In this document: positions 33,828-43,539 of the stretch, piece after piece
How the letters are laid out: each line of letters opens with the position of its first letter
Numbering within the stretch: position 1 is the stretch's first letter
Source: MFD01275-c22 sp963705885
Lineage (GTDB): Bacteria > Actinomycetota > Actinomycetes > JACCUZ01
Assembly: GCA_963705885.1 (NCBI GenBank)
Contig: OY970120.1
Coordinates: forward strand, 372,001-436,000
Length of the DNA: 64,000 bases
Direction of reading: 5' to 3'
Translations under genes and position numbers: made by a program
The notes under the pieces: generated by a model
Databases searched by the model: none
What the model was told of the DNA's origin: nothing
What the model saw: the letters and a program-made list of their open reading frames with translations, nothing else

Positions 33828-35056
33828 GACAAGCGCCGCTCGAGCACCATCACCTCGACCGTACCGCCGGCGGGCACCTCGGTGACGGCCTCCGGCACGA
33901 CGATCAGGGCGTTGGCGTGGGCGAGGTCGCCGACGAGGTGCGAGCCGGGCCCGCCCACCGGACGCACGACGTAGCGGCCGTCGGTGACCCCGAGCCACGC
34001 GCGGGCGTACTGCCGCTTCCCGGCCGGCGAGGTCATCGCGTCCTCGCAGACCGCGCGCACGACCGGCCGCTGCAGCGGCTCGACCCCGAGCATGCGCCGG
34101 ATCACCGGGCGGACGAAGACCTCGAACGAGACGTACGAGCTGACCGGGTTGCCCGGCAGGGTGATGATCGGCGTGCTGTCCGGGCCGACGGTGCCGAAGC
34201 CCTGCGGCTTGCCGGGCTGCATCGCGACCGTCTCGAAGGCGACGGTGCCCAGACGGCTCAGCACCTCCTTGACCACGTCGTAGGCCCCGACGCTGACCCC
34301 TCCGCTGGTGAGCACCAGGTCGGCCCGGATGAGCTGGTCCTCGATCGCGTTCATCAGCGACCGGTCGTCGTCGGGCACGATGCCGACGCGGAAGGCGAGG
34401 GCTCCGGCCTCGCGAGCGGCCGAGGTGAGGATGTAGGAGTTCGACTCGTGGATCTGGCCCGGCGCCGTGGGGGCCCCGGGCTCCACGAGCTCGCTCCCCG
34501 TGGACAGGATGACGACGCGGGGGCGGGGGCGGACCAGGACCCGGTCGCGCCCGACGGCGGCGAGCAGGCCGAGCTGCCCCGGCCCGAGCCGGGTCCCCGC
34601 CTCGAGCACCACGTCGCCGCGCCGGACGTCCTCGCCGCGCCGCCGGACGTTGGCGCCCTCGGCGGCAGGTCGGCTGACGGCGACGCTCGCGATGCCGCCG
34701 TCGGTCCACTCGACCGGCACGACGGCGTCGGCGCCGGGTGGCAGCGGCGCGCCCGTCATGATGCGCACCGAGAGCCCGGGCTGCACGGTGTAGGTGGGCG
34801 GCGAACCGGCCGCGATGTCGCCGACGACCGGCAGCCGCACCGGGTCGGCCTCGGTCGCGGCGGCGACGTCGGCGAGGCGCACGGCGTAGCCGTCCATCGA
34901 CGAGTTGTCGAACATCGGGAGGTCGACCTCGGCCACGACGTCCTCGACGAGGATGCAGCCGTGCGCGTCGAGCAGCTGGAGGTCCAGCGGCGCGATGACG
35001 TCGACCGTCGCCAGGATGTCCTCGAGGTGCCGGTCGACGCTCTTGAGGTCGCTCAC
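33824..35056 (-). CDS. moeA: Molybdopterin molybdotransferase MoeA / gephyrin-like Glp
   Basis: 410 residues. DLPMFDNSSMDGYAVR, RIMTGAPLPPGADAVV, ILSTGSELVEPG, VLTSGGVSVGAYDVVKEV and TLPGNPVSSYVSFEVFVRP are complete MoeA motifs. It inserts molybdate into adenylated molybdopterin. Next to sepX/glpR in this conserved block it is likely the Glp paralogue, which also supports the divisome. Overlaps galU upstream and moaC downstream. Confidence 0.93.
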   Translation of the reverse strand: MSDLKSVDRHLEDILATVDVIAPLDLQLLDAHGCILVEDVVAEVDLPMFDNSSMDGYAVRLADVAAATEADPVRLPVVGDIAAGSPPTYTVQPGLSVRIMTGAPLPPGADAVVPVEWTDGGIASVAVSRPAAEGANVRRRGEDVRRGDVVLEAGTRLGPGQLGLLAAVGRDRVLVRPRPRVVILSTGSELVEPGAPTAPGQIHESNSYILTSAAREAGALAFRVGIVPDDDRSLMNAIEDQLIRADLVLTSGGVSVGAYDVVKEVLSRLGTVAFETVAMQPGKPQGFGTVGPDSTPIITLPGNPVSSYVSFEVFVRPVIRRMLGVEPLQRPVVRAVCEDAMTSPAGKRQYARAWLGVTDGRYVVRPVGGPGSHLVGDLAHANALIVVPEAVTEVPAGGTVEVMVLERRLS

Positions 35057-35970
35057 GGCAGGAGGTCGTCCTTCACGAAGTCGCGCAGCCAGGACCGGAA
35101 GTCGGGCCCGAGGTCCTCTCGGTCGCTGGCCAGCCGGACGACGGTCTTGAGGTAGTCGAGCCGGTCACCCGTGTCGTAGCGGCGCCCCTCGAAGACGACG
35201 CCGTGCACCGGGCCGTGCTCGCCCGACACGGCGAGGGCGCGCAGGGCGTCGGTCAGCTGGATCTCGCCCCCGCGGCCGGGGTCGGTGCGCTCGAGGACCT
35301 CGAAGACGCCGGGGTCGAGCACGTAGCGGCCGATGACGGCCAGGTCGCTGGGCGCCTCGGCGACGGGCGGCTTCTCGACCAGGTCGGTGATGCGCACGAC
35401 CGCGGGGTCGGCGGCGTCAGCCGCGGGCGCGACGGCGGCGCAGCCGTAGAGGTTCACCTGCTCCTGCGGCACCCGCATCAGCGCCACGACGCTGCCCCCG
35501 TGCCGCCGGCGCACGTCGAGCATGGTGGTGAGCAGCGCGTCGCGCACGTCGATGAGGTCGTCACCCAGCAGCACGGCGAACGGCTCGCGCCCGACGTGGC
35601 GCTTGGCGCAGAGCACGGCGTGGCCGAGACCCCGGGGGTCGCCCTGGCGGGTGTAGTGCATGTCCGCGGTCACGACCGTCTCGCGGACCCGGCGGAGCCG
35701 CTCCGTGTCGCCCTTGGCCTCGAGGGCGGCCTCGAGCTCCCAGTTGCGGTCGAAGTGGTTCTCGATCGCGTTCTTGTTCCGGCCGGTCACCAGCAGCACG
35801 TCGTCGAGCCCCGCCGCGACGGCCTCCTCGACGACGTACTGGATCGCCGGCTTGTCGACGACCGGCAGCATCTCCTTGGGGGTGGCCTTGGTCGCCGGGA
35901 GGAACCGGGTGCCGAGGCCCGCGACCGTGACGACTGCCTTGGTCACGGCTGGTCTGTCGTCCTGCGCCAT
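35053..35970 (-). CDS. galU: UTP-glucose-1-phosphate uridylyltransferase
   Basis: 305 residues. VVTVAGLGTRFLPATKATPKEMLP is the nucleotide-binding loop; KPAIQYVVEEAVAAGL, GLGHAVLCAK, AVLLGDDL and EIQLTDALRAL follow. It makes UDP-glucose for wall polymers and glycosylation. Start ATG 35970, short 26-base gap to the GGDEF gene that precedes it. Head of the galU-moeA-moaC-mog-rimJ run. Confidence 0.95.
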   Translation of the reverse strand: MAQDDRPAVTKAVVTVAGLGTRFLPATKATPKEMLPVVDKPAIQYVVEEAVAAGLDDVLLVTGRNKNAIENHFDRNWELEAALEAKGDTERLRRVRETVVTADMHYTRQGDPRGLGHAVLCAKRHVGREPFAVLLGDDLIDVRDALLTTMLDVRRRHGGSVVALMRVPQEQVNLYGCAAVAPAADAADPAVVRITDLVEKPPVAEAPSDLAVIGRYVLDPGVFEVLERTDPGRGGEIQLTDALRALAVSGEHGPVHGVVFEGRRYDTGDRLDYLKTVVRLASDREDLGPDFRSWLRDFVKDDLLP

Positions 35971-35996
35971 GGAACGGCACCCTAACGGGCGGGGTC

Positions 35997-37961
35997 TCAG
36001 ACGCCGGGCATGTGCCAGCGGTCGCGACCCTCGGCCTTGGCGACGTAGAGCGCCTTGTCCGCGGCGCGCATCAGCGTCGCCGGGCTGGAGCCGTGCTCGG
36101 GGAAGGCGGCGCCACCGATCGAGACGCTGATGTCGAGGGGCTCCTCGCCGTCGTGACGGAAGGGCTCGCGGCGCACCGCGACGCAGATGCGGTCGGCGAG
36201 CTGGGCCGCTCCCTCGACGGTGGTCTCGGGCAGGACCACGACGAACTCCTCGCCGCCGTAGCGGGCGAACGTGTCGACCTCGCGGATCTGCTCCTGCACG
36301 CGGTGCGCGAGCTCGCGCAGCACGGTGTCGCCGCGCGGGTGGCCGTGCTCGTCGTTGACCGCCTTGAAGTGGTCGAGGTCGAGCATCAGCACCGCCAGCG
36401 GCCGGTCGAACCGGGTGGAGCGCTCGATCTCGCGGGCCAGGCTCATCGAGAGGTAGCGGAAGTTCCAGAGCCCGGTGAGCGCGTCCGTGGTCGACAGCCG
36501 CTGCGCCTCCTGGTGGAGCTGGACGTTGTCGATGGCGATGCTCGCCTGGCCGGCCAGGGTGGCCAGCCCGTCCTGGTCCGCGCCGTCGAAGCTCCGCTCT
36601 CCCGTGCGGTCGTAGAGCGCGACGACGCCAATGACCGCCCCCATGCTGCGCAGCGGCACGGCGAGGATCTCGCCGTGGGAGGGCTCGGTGTCGGTCGGCT
36701 CGAGCTGGGGCGGCCCGGAGCCCAGGGTGCCGCGGACGGGTGCGCCCGAGGACACGACCCGGCCCAGCACGCCGGTGCCGGCGCTGACGACTGCCGGGGC
36801 CGTCAGGCCCGCGTCGTCCAGGCCCATCTCGCCGACCAGCTGCAGCTGGTCGGCCGACCGGTAGAGGACCACACCTGCCGTCGCGTCCAGGGTCGCCAGC
36901 GCCGTCTCGAGCACCACCTGGAGCAGGCCGTCGAGGTCGTGGGTGTTGGTGAGTGCCTCCCCGATGCGCTCGAGGCTGTCGCGCAGCTCCTCGCGGCTGC
37001 GCTCGAGCTCGCGCAGGCTGCGGCGCAGCTCATCGGTCATCTGGCTGAACGCACTGCCCAGCCGGCCGGCCTCACCCTCGTCGCCGCCCGCGGTGATCGG
37101 TGCGTCCAGGTCGCCCTGGGCGACGCGCTCCGCTGCCTCGGTGAGCTCGCTGAACGGCTGGCTCAGCCCGCGGGCGACAACCGTCACCAGCGACCCCGCG
37201 ACGACGACCCCGAGGGCTACGACGAGCGCGAGCAGCACCAGCTGCCCCCCGCCCTGCGCGTCCTCGACCCCCACGATCACCGAGAAGGGCATCCCCGGCC
37301 GGGTGGGCTGGGCGTTGACGGTCCAGCCCTCCACCGTCTGCACGCCGGTCGCGTCGCCGACCGCCTCGGCGACGTCCCGCGCGGTGCCCGCGTCGAGCGT
37401 CGCGGCGACCACACGGTCGCCGGACAGCAGCACCACCTCGCCGTCGAGAGCGCCGCGCAGGCGCAGATCGTCGAGGAACCGGGCGTCGAGGTTGCGGGCG
37501 ACGACACCCGTCCTCATGCCCGGTGCGCCGTCGGCCTCGGCGCGCTCCGCCAGCACCCCGCCGCGGGCGGTCCCGACTCGGGTGGCGGCGGCGTCGGAGC
37601 AGCGGGAGAGGTCGCCCGGGGCGGCGGCGCCGGCAGCGAGGCGCCCCGCCTCGGCGACGACGGCGCCGTCCGGGCCGAGCAGCGCGGCGTAGTCGCCGTA
37701 GCCGCTGTCGACGACGACCTCGACGGCGCGTTCCGGACCGTCGGCCCCGGCCTCGAGGACCGCTCCGCGGGCCGCGACCCCGAGCAGGCGGCAGACGTCG
37801 GCGAGCTCGGCGGCCACGGCGTCACCGGCCAGCCGCACGGCATCGTCGGCACGCTCGGAGCGGGCGTCGGGGACCGCGACGAACAGCACCAGGCCCGACA
37901 CGGCGATCGGCACGAGGAAGAGGCCGCCGAGGACGAGCCACAGGCGGGTGAGGAGCCTCAT
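35997..37961 (-). CDS. Membrane sensor diguanylate cyclase (HAMP-GAF-GGDEF)
   Basis: 654 residues from ATG 37961. A first helix (about 5-27) and a second near 255-278 bracket an extracytoplasmic sensor domain. A HAMP domain with a coiled coil (about 280-365) links to a GAF domain (about 375-500) and a C-terminal GGDEF domain with RYGGEEFVVVLPE at the active site, so it should make cyclic di-GMP. No EAL domain. It interrupts the usual spacing between galU and the divergent 5-formyl-THF ligase gene. Confidence 0.9.
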   Translation of the reverse strand: MRLLTRLWLVLGGLFLVPIAVSGLVLFVAVPDARSERADDAVRLAGDAVAAELADVCRLLGVAARGAVLEAGADGPERAVEVVVDSGYGDYAALLGPDGAVVAEAGRLAAGAAAPGDLSRCSDAAATRVGTARGGVLAERAEADGAPGMRTGVVARNLDARFLDDLRLRGALDGEVVLLSGDRVVAATLDAGTARDVAEAVGDATGVQTVEGWTVNAQPTRPGMPFSVIVGVEDAQGGGQLVLLALVVALGVVVAGSLVTVVARGLSQPFSELTEAAERVAQGDLDAPITAGGDEGEAGRLGSAFSQMTDELRRSLRELERSREELRDSLERIGEALTNTHDLDGLLQVVLETALATLDATAGVVLYRSADQLQLVGEMGLDDAGLTAPAVVSAGTGVLGRVVSSGAPVRGTLGSGPPQLEPTDTEPSHGEILAVPLRSMGAVIGVVALYDRTGERSFDGADQDGLATLAGQASIAIDNVQLHQEAQRLSTTDALTGLWNFRYLSMSLAREIERSTRFDRPLAVLMLDLDHFKAVNDEHGHPRGDTVLRELAHRVQEQIREVDTFARYGGEEFVVVLPETTVEGAAQLADRICVAVRREPFRHDGEEPLDISVSIGGAAFPEHGSSPATLMRAADKALYVAKAEGRDRWHMPGV

Positions 37962-38059
37962 CGCCTCACGCCCCTCTCGTCGCGCACCGTGGCCCCGACC
38001 GGGACCGGTGAGCATGCTCGTCGGGGTGCCCGTGGGCGTCGGGCTGGGATGCTCTCACG

Positions 38060-38656
38060 GTGGACCCGGCGACCGGCGGTGCGAAGGCGGCCCTGCGCGA
38101 CCGCGTCCTCGCCGCCCGGCGGGCTGCGGGCGAGGACCTCCGGCGGAGCGCCGCGCTGCGTGCCACTGGGTGCCTGACCGCCTTCCCTGACCTCGTCGCC
38201 GCGCGGTGCGTGGCCGTCTACTTCTCCATCGGCACGGAGCCGTCGACCGCTGAGCTGCTCGCTCACCTGAGGTCGCGGGACGTGCGGGTGCTGCTGCCCG
38301 TCCTGCGGGCCGACCTGGACCTCGACTGGGCAATCTACGACGAATCCCGTCCGCTGACGCAAGGCACGCGGGGCCTGTGGACACCAGCAGGCCCGCCGCT
38401 GGGCGTGGAGGCGGTCGCGGACGCGGACGTGGTCGTCGTCCCAGCCCTGGCCGTCGGCCACGACGGGACGCGCCTCGGACGCGGCGGCGGGTCGTACGAC
38501 CGCGCGCTGGCCCGGGTCCCCGCGGGCCGGCCCGTCGCCACCCTGCTCTACGAGGGCGAGCTGCTGCCGGAGGTCCCGGCGGAGCCGCACGACCGCCCGG
38601 TGGACGTCGTCGCACTGCCGGGCGGCCTGCACCGCCTGCCGGACGGCCCGCGGTGA
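38060..38656 (+). CDS. 5-formyltetrahydrofolate cyclo-ligase
   Basis: 198 residues from a GTG. VAVYFSIGTEPSTAELLAHL, VLLPVLRADLDLDWAIY, VVVPALAVGHDGTRLGRGGG with the GGGSYDRAL phosphate loop, and HDRPVDVVALP fit the MTHFS family, which converts 5-formyl-THF to methenyl-THF with ATP. Divergent from the GGDEF gene and overlapping the antiporter by 4 bases. Confidence 0.92.
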   Translation: MDPATGGAKAALRDRVLAARRAAGEDLRRSAALRATGCLTAFPDLVAARCVAVYFSIGTEPSTAELLAHLRSRDVRVLLPVLRADLDLDWAIYDESRPLTQGTRGLWTPAGPPLGVEAVADADVVVVPALAVGHDGTRLGRGGGSYDRALARVPAGRPVATLLYEGELLPEVPAEPHDRPVDVVALPGGLHRLPDGPR

Positions 38657-40209
38657 ACGTCGAGCTGCTCGGCGTCCTGCTGCTCGTGGGCTCGGTCGTG
38701 CTGCTCGTCGCCATCGCGGCCGTGCGCCTCGCTGTCGGGAGCGGCCTGCCGACGCTCCTGCTCTACCTGGGCCTGGGCATCGTGCTCGGCGACGACGTGC
38801 TGGGCCAGGGGTTCGACGACCCCGAGCTCGCTCGCGCCCTCGGCTACGCAGCACTCGTGGTGATCCTGGCCGAGGGTGGCCTCACGACCTCCTGGCGCGA
38901 CATCCGGCAGGCCGTCCCCGCGGCCGGGTCGCTGGCCGTCCTCGGCACGGCCGTGTCGGTCGGAGTGGTCGCCGTGGCCGCGCACCTGCTGCTGGACATC
39001 AGCTGGCAGGAGGCCGTGCTCATCGGGGCGGTGCTGTCCCCGACCGACTCCGCGGCCGTGTTCTCGGTGCTGCGCCGCGTGCCGCTGCCGCCGCGCCTGG
39101 CCGGGCTGCTCGAGGCCGAGTCCGGGTTCAACGACGCGCCCGCGGTCATCCTCGTCGTCGCCCTCGCCGGCGCGTCCGCGCCGACCTGGTGGGAGCTGCT
39201 GCTGCTCATCGGATACGAGCTCGCCGTGGGCGCCGTGGTCGGGGTCGCCGTCGGCTACGCCGGCGCGTGGGGGGTGCGGCGCATCGCGCTGCCCGCGTCG
39301 GGCCTCTACCCGATCGCGGTGATGGCGCTGTGCTGCGCGGCCTACGGCGCGGCGGCCGTGATCCATGCCAGCGGGTTCCTCGCGGTCTACCTGGCGGGGC
39401 TGGTGCTGGGCAACGCCCGCCTGCCGCACCGCCCGGCGACCCGCGGGTTCGCCGAGGGCCTGGCCTGGCTGGCCCAGATCGGGCTGTTCGTGATGCTGGG
39501 GCTGGCGGCCACTCCCTCCGAGCTCGGCCCCTCGCTGCTGCCGGCCCTGGGGATCGGGATCGTGCTGCTGACCGTGGCCCGGCCGCTCTCGGTCCTGGTG
39601 GCGCTCGGCCCGTTCGGCCGTCACGCCCCGGCGACCGCGGTCGCCGAGGGTGTGGACGAGGGCGAGGCCTCGCACTGGCGGTTCCCCACCACCTGGACCG
39701 AGCGCGGGCTCCTGTCCTGGGCGGGCCTGCGCGGGGCGGTGCCGATCGTGCTGGCGACCGCGTCGGCCGAGGACGAGATCTTCAACCTCGTGTTCGTCCT
39801 CGTCGTGGTGTTCACGATCGTGCAGGCGCCGACGCTGCCGGCCGTCGCGCGACGCCTCGGAGTCGTCGCGGAGGGCGAGACGCAGCCCCTCGACATCGAG
39901 TCGTCACCGCTGACGCGCCTCGACGCGGACCTCCTGCAGGTGCACGTGCCCCCGGGCTCGCGCCTGGCCGGGGTCGAGGTGGTCGAGCTCAGCCTGCCGG
40001 AGGGCGCCTCGGTGACCCTCGTCGTGCGCGGCGGCCGCGCGTTCGTGCCGAGGGCGAGCACGCCGCTGCAGGTCGGTGACGACCTGATCCTCGTCGCGAC
40101 CGACGCGGTCCGCCCCGACGTGGAGCGCCGGCTGCGGGCGGTCTCCGTCGGCGGCCGGCTCGCCGACTGGCACCATCCCTACCGCCGCCGCCCCGGCCGC
40201 AGGGCCTAG
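38653..40209 (+). CDS. NhaP2-type potassium/sodium-proton antiporter with RCK-C domain
   Basis: 518 residues. Twelve or so membrane helices over 1-400 with the CPA1 signatures LSPTDSAAVFSVLRR and EAESGFNDAPAVILVV (paired Asp residues of the ion site) and SWAGLRGAVPIVLATA. A cytosolic RCK-C/TrkA-C domain at about 430-505 ends the protein. Likely K+/H+ or Na+/H+ exchange at the inner membrane. Its stop TAG is shared with the convergent secDF stop within a single CTAG. Confidence 0.9.
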   Translation: MNVELLGVLLLVGSVVLLVAIAAVRLAVGSGLPTLLLYLGLGIVLGDDVLGQGFDDPELARALGYAALVVILAEGGLTTSWRDIRQAVPAAGSLAVLGTAVSVGVVAVAAHLLLDISWQEAVLIGAVLSPTDSAAVFSVLRRVPLPPRLAGLLEAESGFNDAPAVILVVALAGASAPTWWELLLLIGYELAVGAVVGVAVGYAGAWGVRRIALPASGLYPIAVMALCCAAYGAAAVIHASGFLAVYLAGLVLGNARLPHRPATRGFAEGLAWLAQIGLFVMLGLAATPSELGPSLLPALGIGIVLLTVARPLSVLVALGPFGRHAPATAVAEGVDEGEASHWRFPTTWTERGLLSWAGLRGAVPIVLATASAEDEIFNLVFVLVVVFTIVQAPTLPAVARRLGVVAEGETQPLDIESSPLTRLDADLLQVHVPPGSRLAGVEVVELSLPEGASVTLVVRGGRAFVPRASTPLQVGDDLILVATDAVRPDVERRLRAVSVGGRLADWHHPYRRRPGRRA

Positions 40210-42566
40210 ACGACAGCGCCGCTGCTGTCGCGGTCCACCCTCGAGCGCACCGGGGACTTCTTCGGCACGGGCGGGGGCGACGGGCTGCGCCGCTCCAGCT
40301 CGACCGAGAGCGGGCCCGCGGTGAACATCGAGGAGTACGTCCCGACCGCGATGCCGATCAGCAGGGCCACGGCGAAGTCGGTCAGCGAGTCGCCGCCCAG
40401 GAACGCCAGGGCGCCCAGGATCACGACCGCGCCGAGTCCGGTGTTCACCGTGCGGGGGACGGTCTGCAGGATCGCCGTGTTCACCGTCCGCGGGTAGCCG
40501 GGCTTGCGGTCGGCCGACCAGAGCTCCCGCACCCGGTCGAACACGACGACGGCGTCGTTGACGGAGTAGCCGATGACGGTGAGCAGCGCCGCCAGGAACA
40601 CGCCGTCCACGGGCTTGCCGAGCCAGGCGAAGACGCCGACGAGCACCAGCACGTCGTGGGCCATCGCGGCGACCGCCGAGGCTCCCATCGTCCAGCGGAA
40701 GCGGACGGCGAGGTAGAGCAGCTGCGCGGCGAGGGCGACGGCGAGGGCGATCAGGGCCTTGGTGCGCAGCTCGTCGCCGAGGCTCGGTCCGATGAGCTCG
40801 TCGCGCTCCTTGGTCACCTCGCCGCCGGACGCCTCCTCGAGCAGGCGACGGATCTCGAACTCCTGGTCGTTGGTGAGGTCGCCGGTGCGGACCGAGATGT
40901 TGTCCTCGCCGCTCTCCTGCACGACCGCGCGCGGGAACCCGGCGTCGGCGACGACCGACCGCGCGTCCTCGACGTCGATCGGGGTGCTCGTGGCGTACTC
41001 CACGAGGCGGCCGCCGGTGAACTCGACCCCGAGGTTCAGGCCGCGGACGCCGATGCCGGCCGCCGCGAGGACCAGCACGATCGCCGAGCCGGCGAGCCAG
41101 CGCCGGCCGTGGCGGATGATCAGGTCCGGGTTGCGCCGGGTGAGCCACTCGCGGACCCGGCCGACGGTGGAGACACCGGTGACCTCGGGCCGCGCGGACA
41201 CGGCCTTCCGGCTGACCGCCCACTCGGCGATGACCCGGGTCACCACCAGCGCCGACACCATCGACGCGATGACACCGATGGACAGCGTCACGCCGAAGCC
41301 GCGGACGGGCCCGGACGCGAGGAAGAACAGGAGCCCCGCAGCCAGCAGGGTCGTGACGTTGGAGTCGATGATCGCCGACCAGGCCTTGGCGAACCCGGTC
41401 GCGACCGCCGTGCGCAGGCCCTTGCGCGGCGCGGCGGCGTACTCCTCGCGCGCCCGTTCGAAGACCAGCACGTTGGCATCGATCGCCATGCCGATGGCCA
41501 GGACGAAGCCGGCGAGGCCGGGAAGGGTCAGCGTGGCACCGAGGGCCACCAGCGCGGCGTACGAGATGAGGGCGTAGCCACCGAGGGCCACCACCGCGAT
41601 GCCGCCCAGGAGCCGGTACATGGCGATGATGAACAGCGCCGTCAGGGCGACGCCGATCACGGCCGCCTTGGCGCTCGCATCGATCGCGGCGGCTCCCAGC
41701 GTGGGCCCGACGGTGCGCTGCTCGATCACCTCGACCGGGACCGGCAGCGCACCGCCGCGGATCAGCGCCGCCAGCTCGCGGGCCTCCTCGGCGGTGAACG
41801 AGCCGGTGATCTGCGTGGATCCGCCGGTGATGCCCACGTCGCACGGGACGCTCGGGTCGACCTGCGGAGAGGAGATCACCTGGTCGTCCAGGACGATCGC
41901 GACGCGTCGGGTCGGGTCACCGGGCGCGGCGCAGGCGGCCTCGCCCGTCAGCTGCTCCCAGGAGGAGCGTCCCGAGCCCTTGAAGTCGACCGTGACGAAC
42001 CATCCGCCGGCGGTCAGCTGGTCGATGGACGCCTGCGCGCCGTCGACACCGTCGCCGGTGAGGGCGGGCTGCCCCAGCCGCAGCGGCTGCCCGTCCTCGT
42101 CCTCGATGACGATCTCGTCGTCGCCGGCTGCGTCGGTCGGCGACGGGGAGGGGGTCGGCGATGCGCTGTCCGTCGGCGACGGCGAGGCACCGTCGGTGGG
42201 CGCCGGCGTCGGGGCCTCGATCCCGAGCACCGCGTGGAAGGTGAGCTGGGCCGTGCGCCCGATGACCTCGGCAGCCTCGCGGGGGTCCTGGACCCCCGGC
42301 AGCTCGACGATGATCCGCCGGTCGCCGGAGCGGGTGAGCGACGGCTCGGCGACGCCGAGCGCGTCGACGCGGCGCCGCAGCACCTCGACCGCGCGGTCGG
42401 TCGACTCGCGGTTCGCGGTCACCGTCGGCGAGTCCTGCGTCTCGAGGACGATCTGCGTGCCGCCCTTGAGGTCGAGGCCGAGCCGGGCCGGGGTCGTGAC
42501 CGCGAAGTAGACCGACGCGACGAGGATGCCCAGCGCCAGGACGGCGCGGACGAGGGGGGCGGACAC
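40206..42566 (-). CDS. secDF: Fused protein translocase SecDF
   Basis: 786 residues combining SecD (about 1-440) and SecF (about 480-786). GLDLKGGTQIVLE, GRTAQLTFHAVLG and AIGMAIDANVLVFERAREE are SecD motifs; GVEFTGGRLVEY and VIGYSVNDAVVVFDRVREL are SecF motifs. It pulls secreted proteins across using the proton gradient. The periplasmic P1 region contains a Ser/Thr/Pro/Asp-rich insertion of about 40 residues (42,080-42,215). There is no yajC or ruv neighbour, so this may be a second, accessory SecDF. Confidence 0.93.
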   Translation of the reverse strand: MSAPLVRAVLALGILVASVYFAVTTPARLGLDLKGGTQIVLETQDSPTVTANRESTDRAVEVLRRRVDALGVAEPSLTRSGDRRIIVELPGVQDPREAAEVIGRTAQLTFHAVLGIEAPTPAPTDGASPSPTDSASPTPSPSPTDAAGDDEIVIEDEDGQPLRLGQPALTGDGVDGAQASIDQLTAGGWFVTVDFKGSGRSSWEQLTGEAACAAPGDPTRRVAIVLDDQVISSPQVDPSVPCDVGITGGSTQITGSFTAEEARELAALIRGGALPVPVEVIEQRTVGPTLGAAAIDASAKAAVIGVALTALFIIAMYRLLGGIAVVALGGYALISYAALVALGATLTLPGLAGFVLAIGMAIDANVLVFERAREEYAAAPRKGLRTAVATGFAKAWSAIIDSNVTTLLAAGLLFFLASGPVRGFGVTLSIGVIASMVSALVVTRVIAEWAVSRKAVSARPEVTGVSTVGRVREWLTRRNPDLIIRHGRRWLAGSAIVLVLAAAGIGVRGLNLGVEFTGGRLVEYATSTPIDVEDARSVVADAGFPRAVVQESGEDNISVRTGDLTNDQEFEIRRLLEEASGGEVTKERDELIGPSLGDELRTKALIALAVALAAQLLYLAVRFRWTMGASAVAAMAHDVLVLVGVFAWLGKPVDGVFLAALLTVIGYSVNDAVVVFDRVRELWSADRKPGYPRTVNTAILQTVPRTVNTGLGAVVILGALAFLGGDSLTDFAVALLIGIAVGTYSSMFTAGPLSVELERRSPSPPPVPKKSPVRSRVDRDSSGAVV

Positions 42567-42623
42567 AGGAGCCTCCGGAGGATGGCGCGGACGCCGCCGA
42601 CCAGGACGTGGACGCGGCGAGGG

Positions 42624-43034
42624 TCAGGGAACCACGCGCACGGGTGGCGCCCGGCCCTGCGGGAGGGGGTCGGGGCGTCCGGCGCGCGCGCCGACCGCCG
42701 CCCCGCGCCGGGCGGACCCGCCGCCCAGCACGGCGAGGGCCAGGGCTGCCACGACCGCGGCGAGCAGCGGGGCCAGGTGGGGCGCCGGGGACTCGGTGAG
42801 CCGGCTCGGGCTGCGCCCCAGGGTCGCGCGGACCTCGCGGGCGGTGACCGAGCGCGCGGGCGCCGAGGCGGCCGGGCCCGCGACCGCTCCCCCCGCGGCG
42901 CTCCCGGCCCGCACGGCCGCCTGGGCCGTTGCCGGGGCGGCGAGGCTCAGCGCCGCCGCGACCACGGCGAGCAGGCCCAGCGTCGTCGAGGACACCCGGC
43001 GGGTGGGTCGGCCGGTGCCGGCACGGGCGGGCAC
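42624..43034 (-). CDS. Hypothetical exported protein with C-terminal membrane anchor
   Basis: 136 residues from GTG 43034, one base after the preceding stop, so co-transcribed. N-terminal basic stretch and hydrophobic helix (about 18-38) ending AQAA look like a signal peptide. A low-complexity Ala/Pro/Ser segment follows, and a second hydrophobic helix near 88-103 precedes a basic tail. No family recognised. Confidence 0.6.
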   Translation of the reverse strand: MPARAGTGRPTRRVSSTTLGLLAVVAAALSLAAPATAQAAVRAGSAAGGAVAGPAASAPARSVTAREVRATLGRSPSRLTESPAPHLAPLLAAVVAALALAVLGGGSARRGAAVGARAGRPDPLPQGRAPPVRVVP

Positions 43035-43035
43035 G

Positions 43036-43539
43036 CTAGCCGGCCGGTGTGCGCAGGGCGTACTCGGGCCAGGACACCGGCGGACGGCCGGCGATCTGGT
43101 CGACGAACTGCTCGAGGAACCACGTCCTGTAGGCCACGAGCTCGGACGGGGTCGCCAGCGTGAGCAGGTGCTTGCCGGCCCGGCAGTAGTCGTCGGCCTC
43201 GGCGAGGACGGCGGCCATGTCTTCCGCCGCCCCCGCGGCCGCGGGCGGGATGCGGTAGGTGAGGTCGATGCGCTCGAGGCCGGCGCGCATCGCGTCGGCC
43301 AGCTGCTGCTCCTGCTCGACGGTGAACATCGAGTACTCGCTCGTCAGGGTGGTCATGAGCTCGACCAGCCGCACCGGCAGGCCGCCGGTGTCGCCCTCCT
43401 GGCGCAGCCGTTCGGCCATGAGCGTGAGCTCGCGCACCAGCTCGTCGCTGTGCTCCTGCATCCGGGCCTGGACCGGCACCGGGAGGTCGCGCAGCTCGAC
43501 GGTGACCAGGCCGTCGACCTGCTCGGGGGTGCCGCTCAT
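43036..43539 (-). CDS. Hypothetical protein paired with anti-sigma-type ATPase
   Basis: 167 residues, acidic and largely helical: VELRDLPVPVQARMQEHSDELVRELTLMAERL, then LTSEYSMFTVEQEQQLADAM and SELVAYRTWFLEQFVDQI. No membrane segment. Its ATG overlaps the stop of the RsbW-like gene, a pairing seen in several actinobacteria, so it may act in the same partner-switching pathway. Function unknown. Confidence 0.75.
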   Translation of the reverse strand: MSGTPEQVDGLVTVELRDLPVPVQARMQEHSDELVRELTLMAERLRQEGDTGGLPVRLVELMTTLTSEYSMFTVEQEQQLADAMRAGLERIDLTYRIPPAAAGAAEDMAAVLAEADDYCRAGKHLLTLATPSELVAYRTWFLEQFVDQIAGRPPVSWPEYALRTPAG

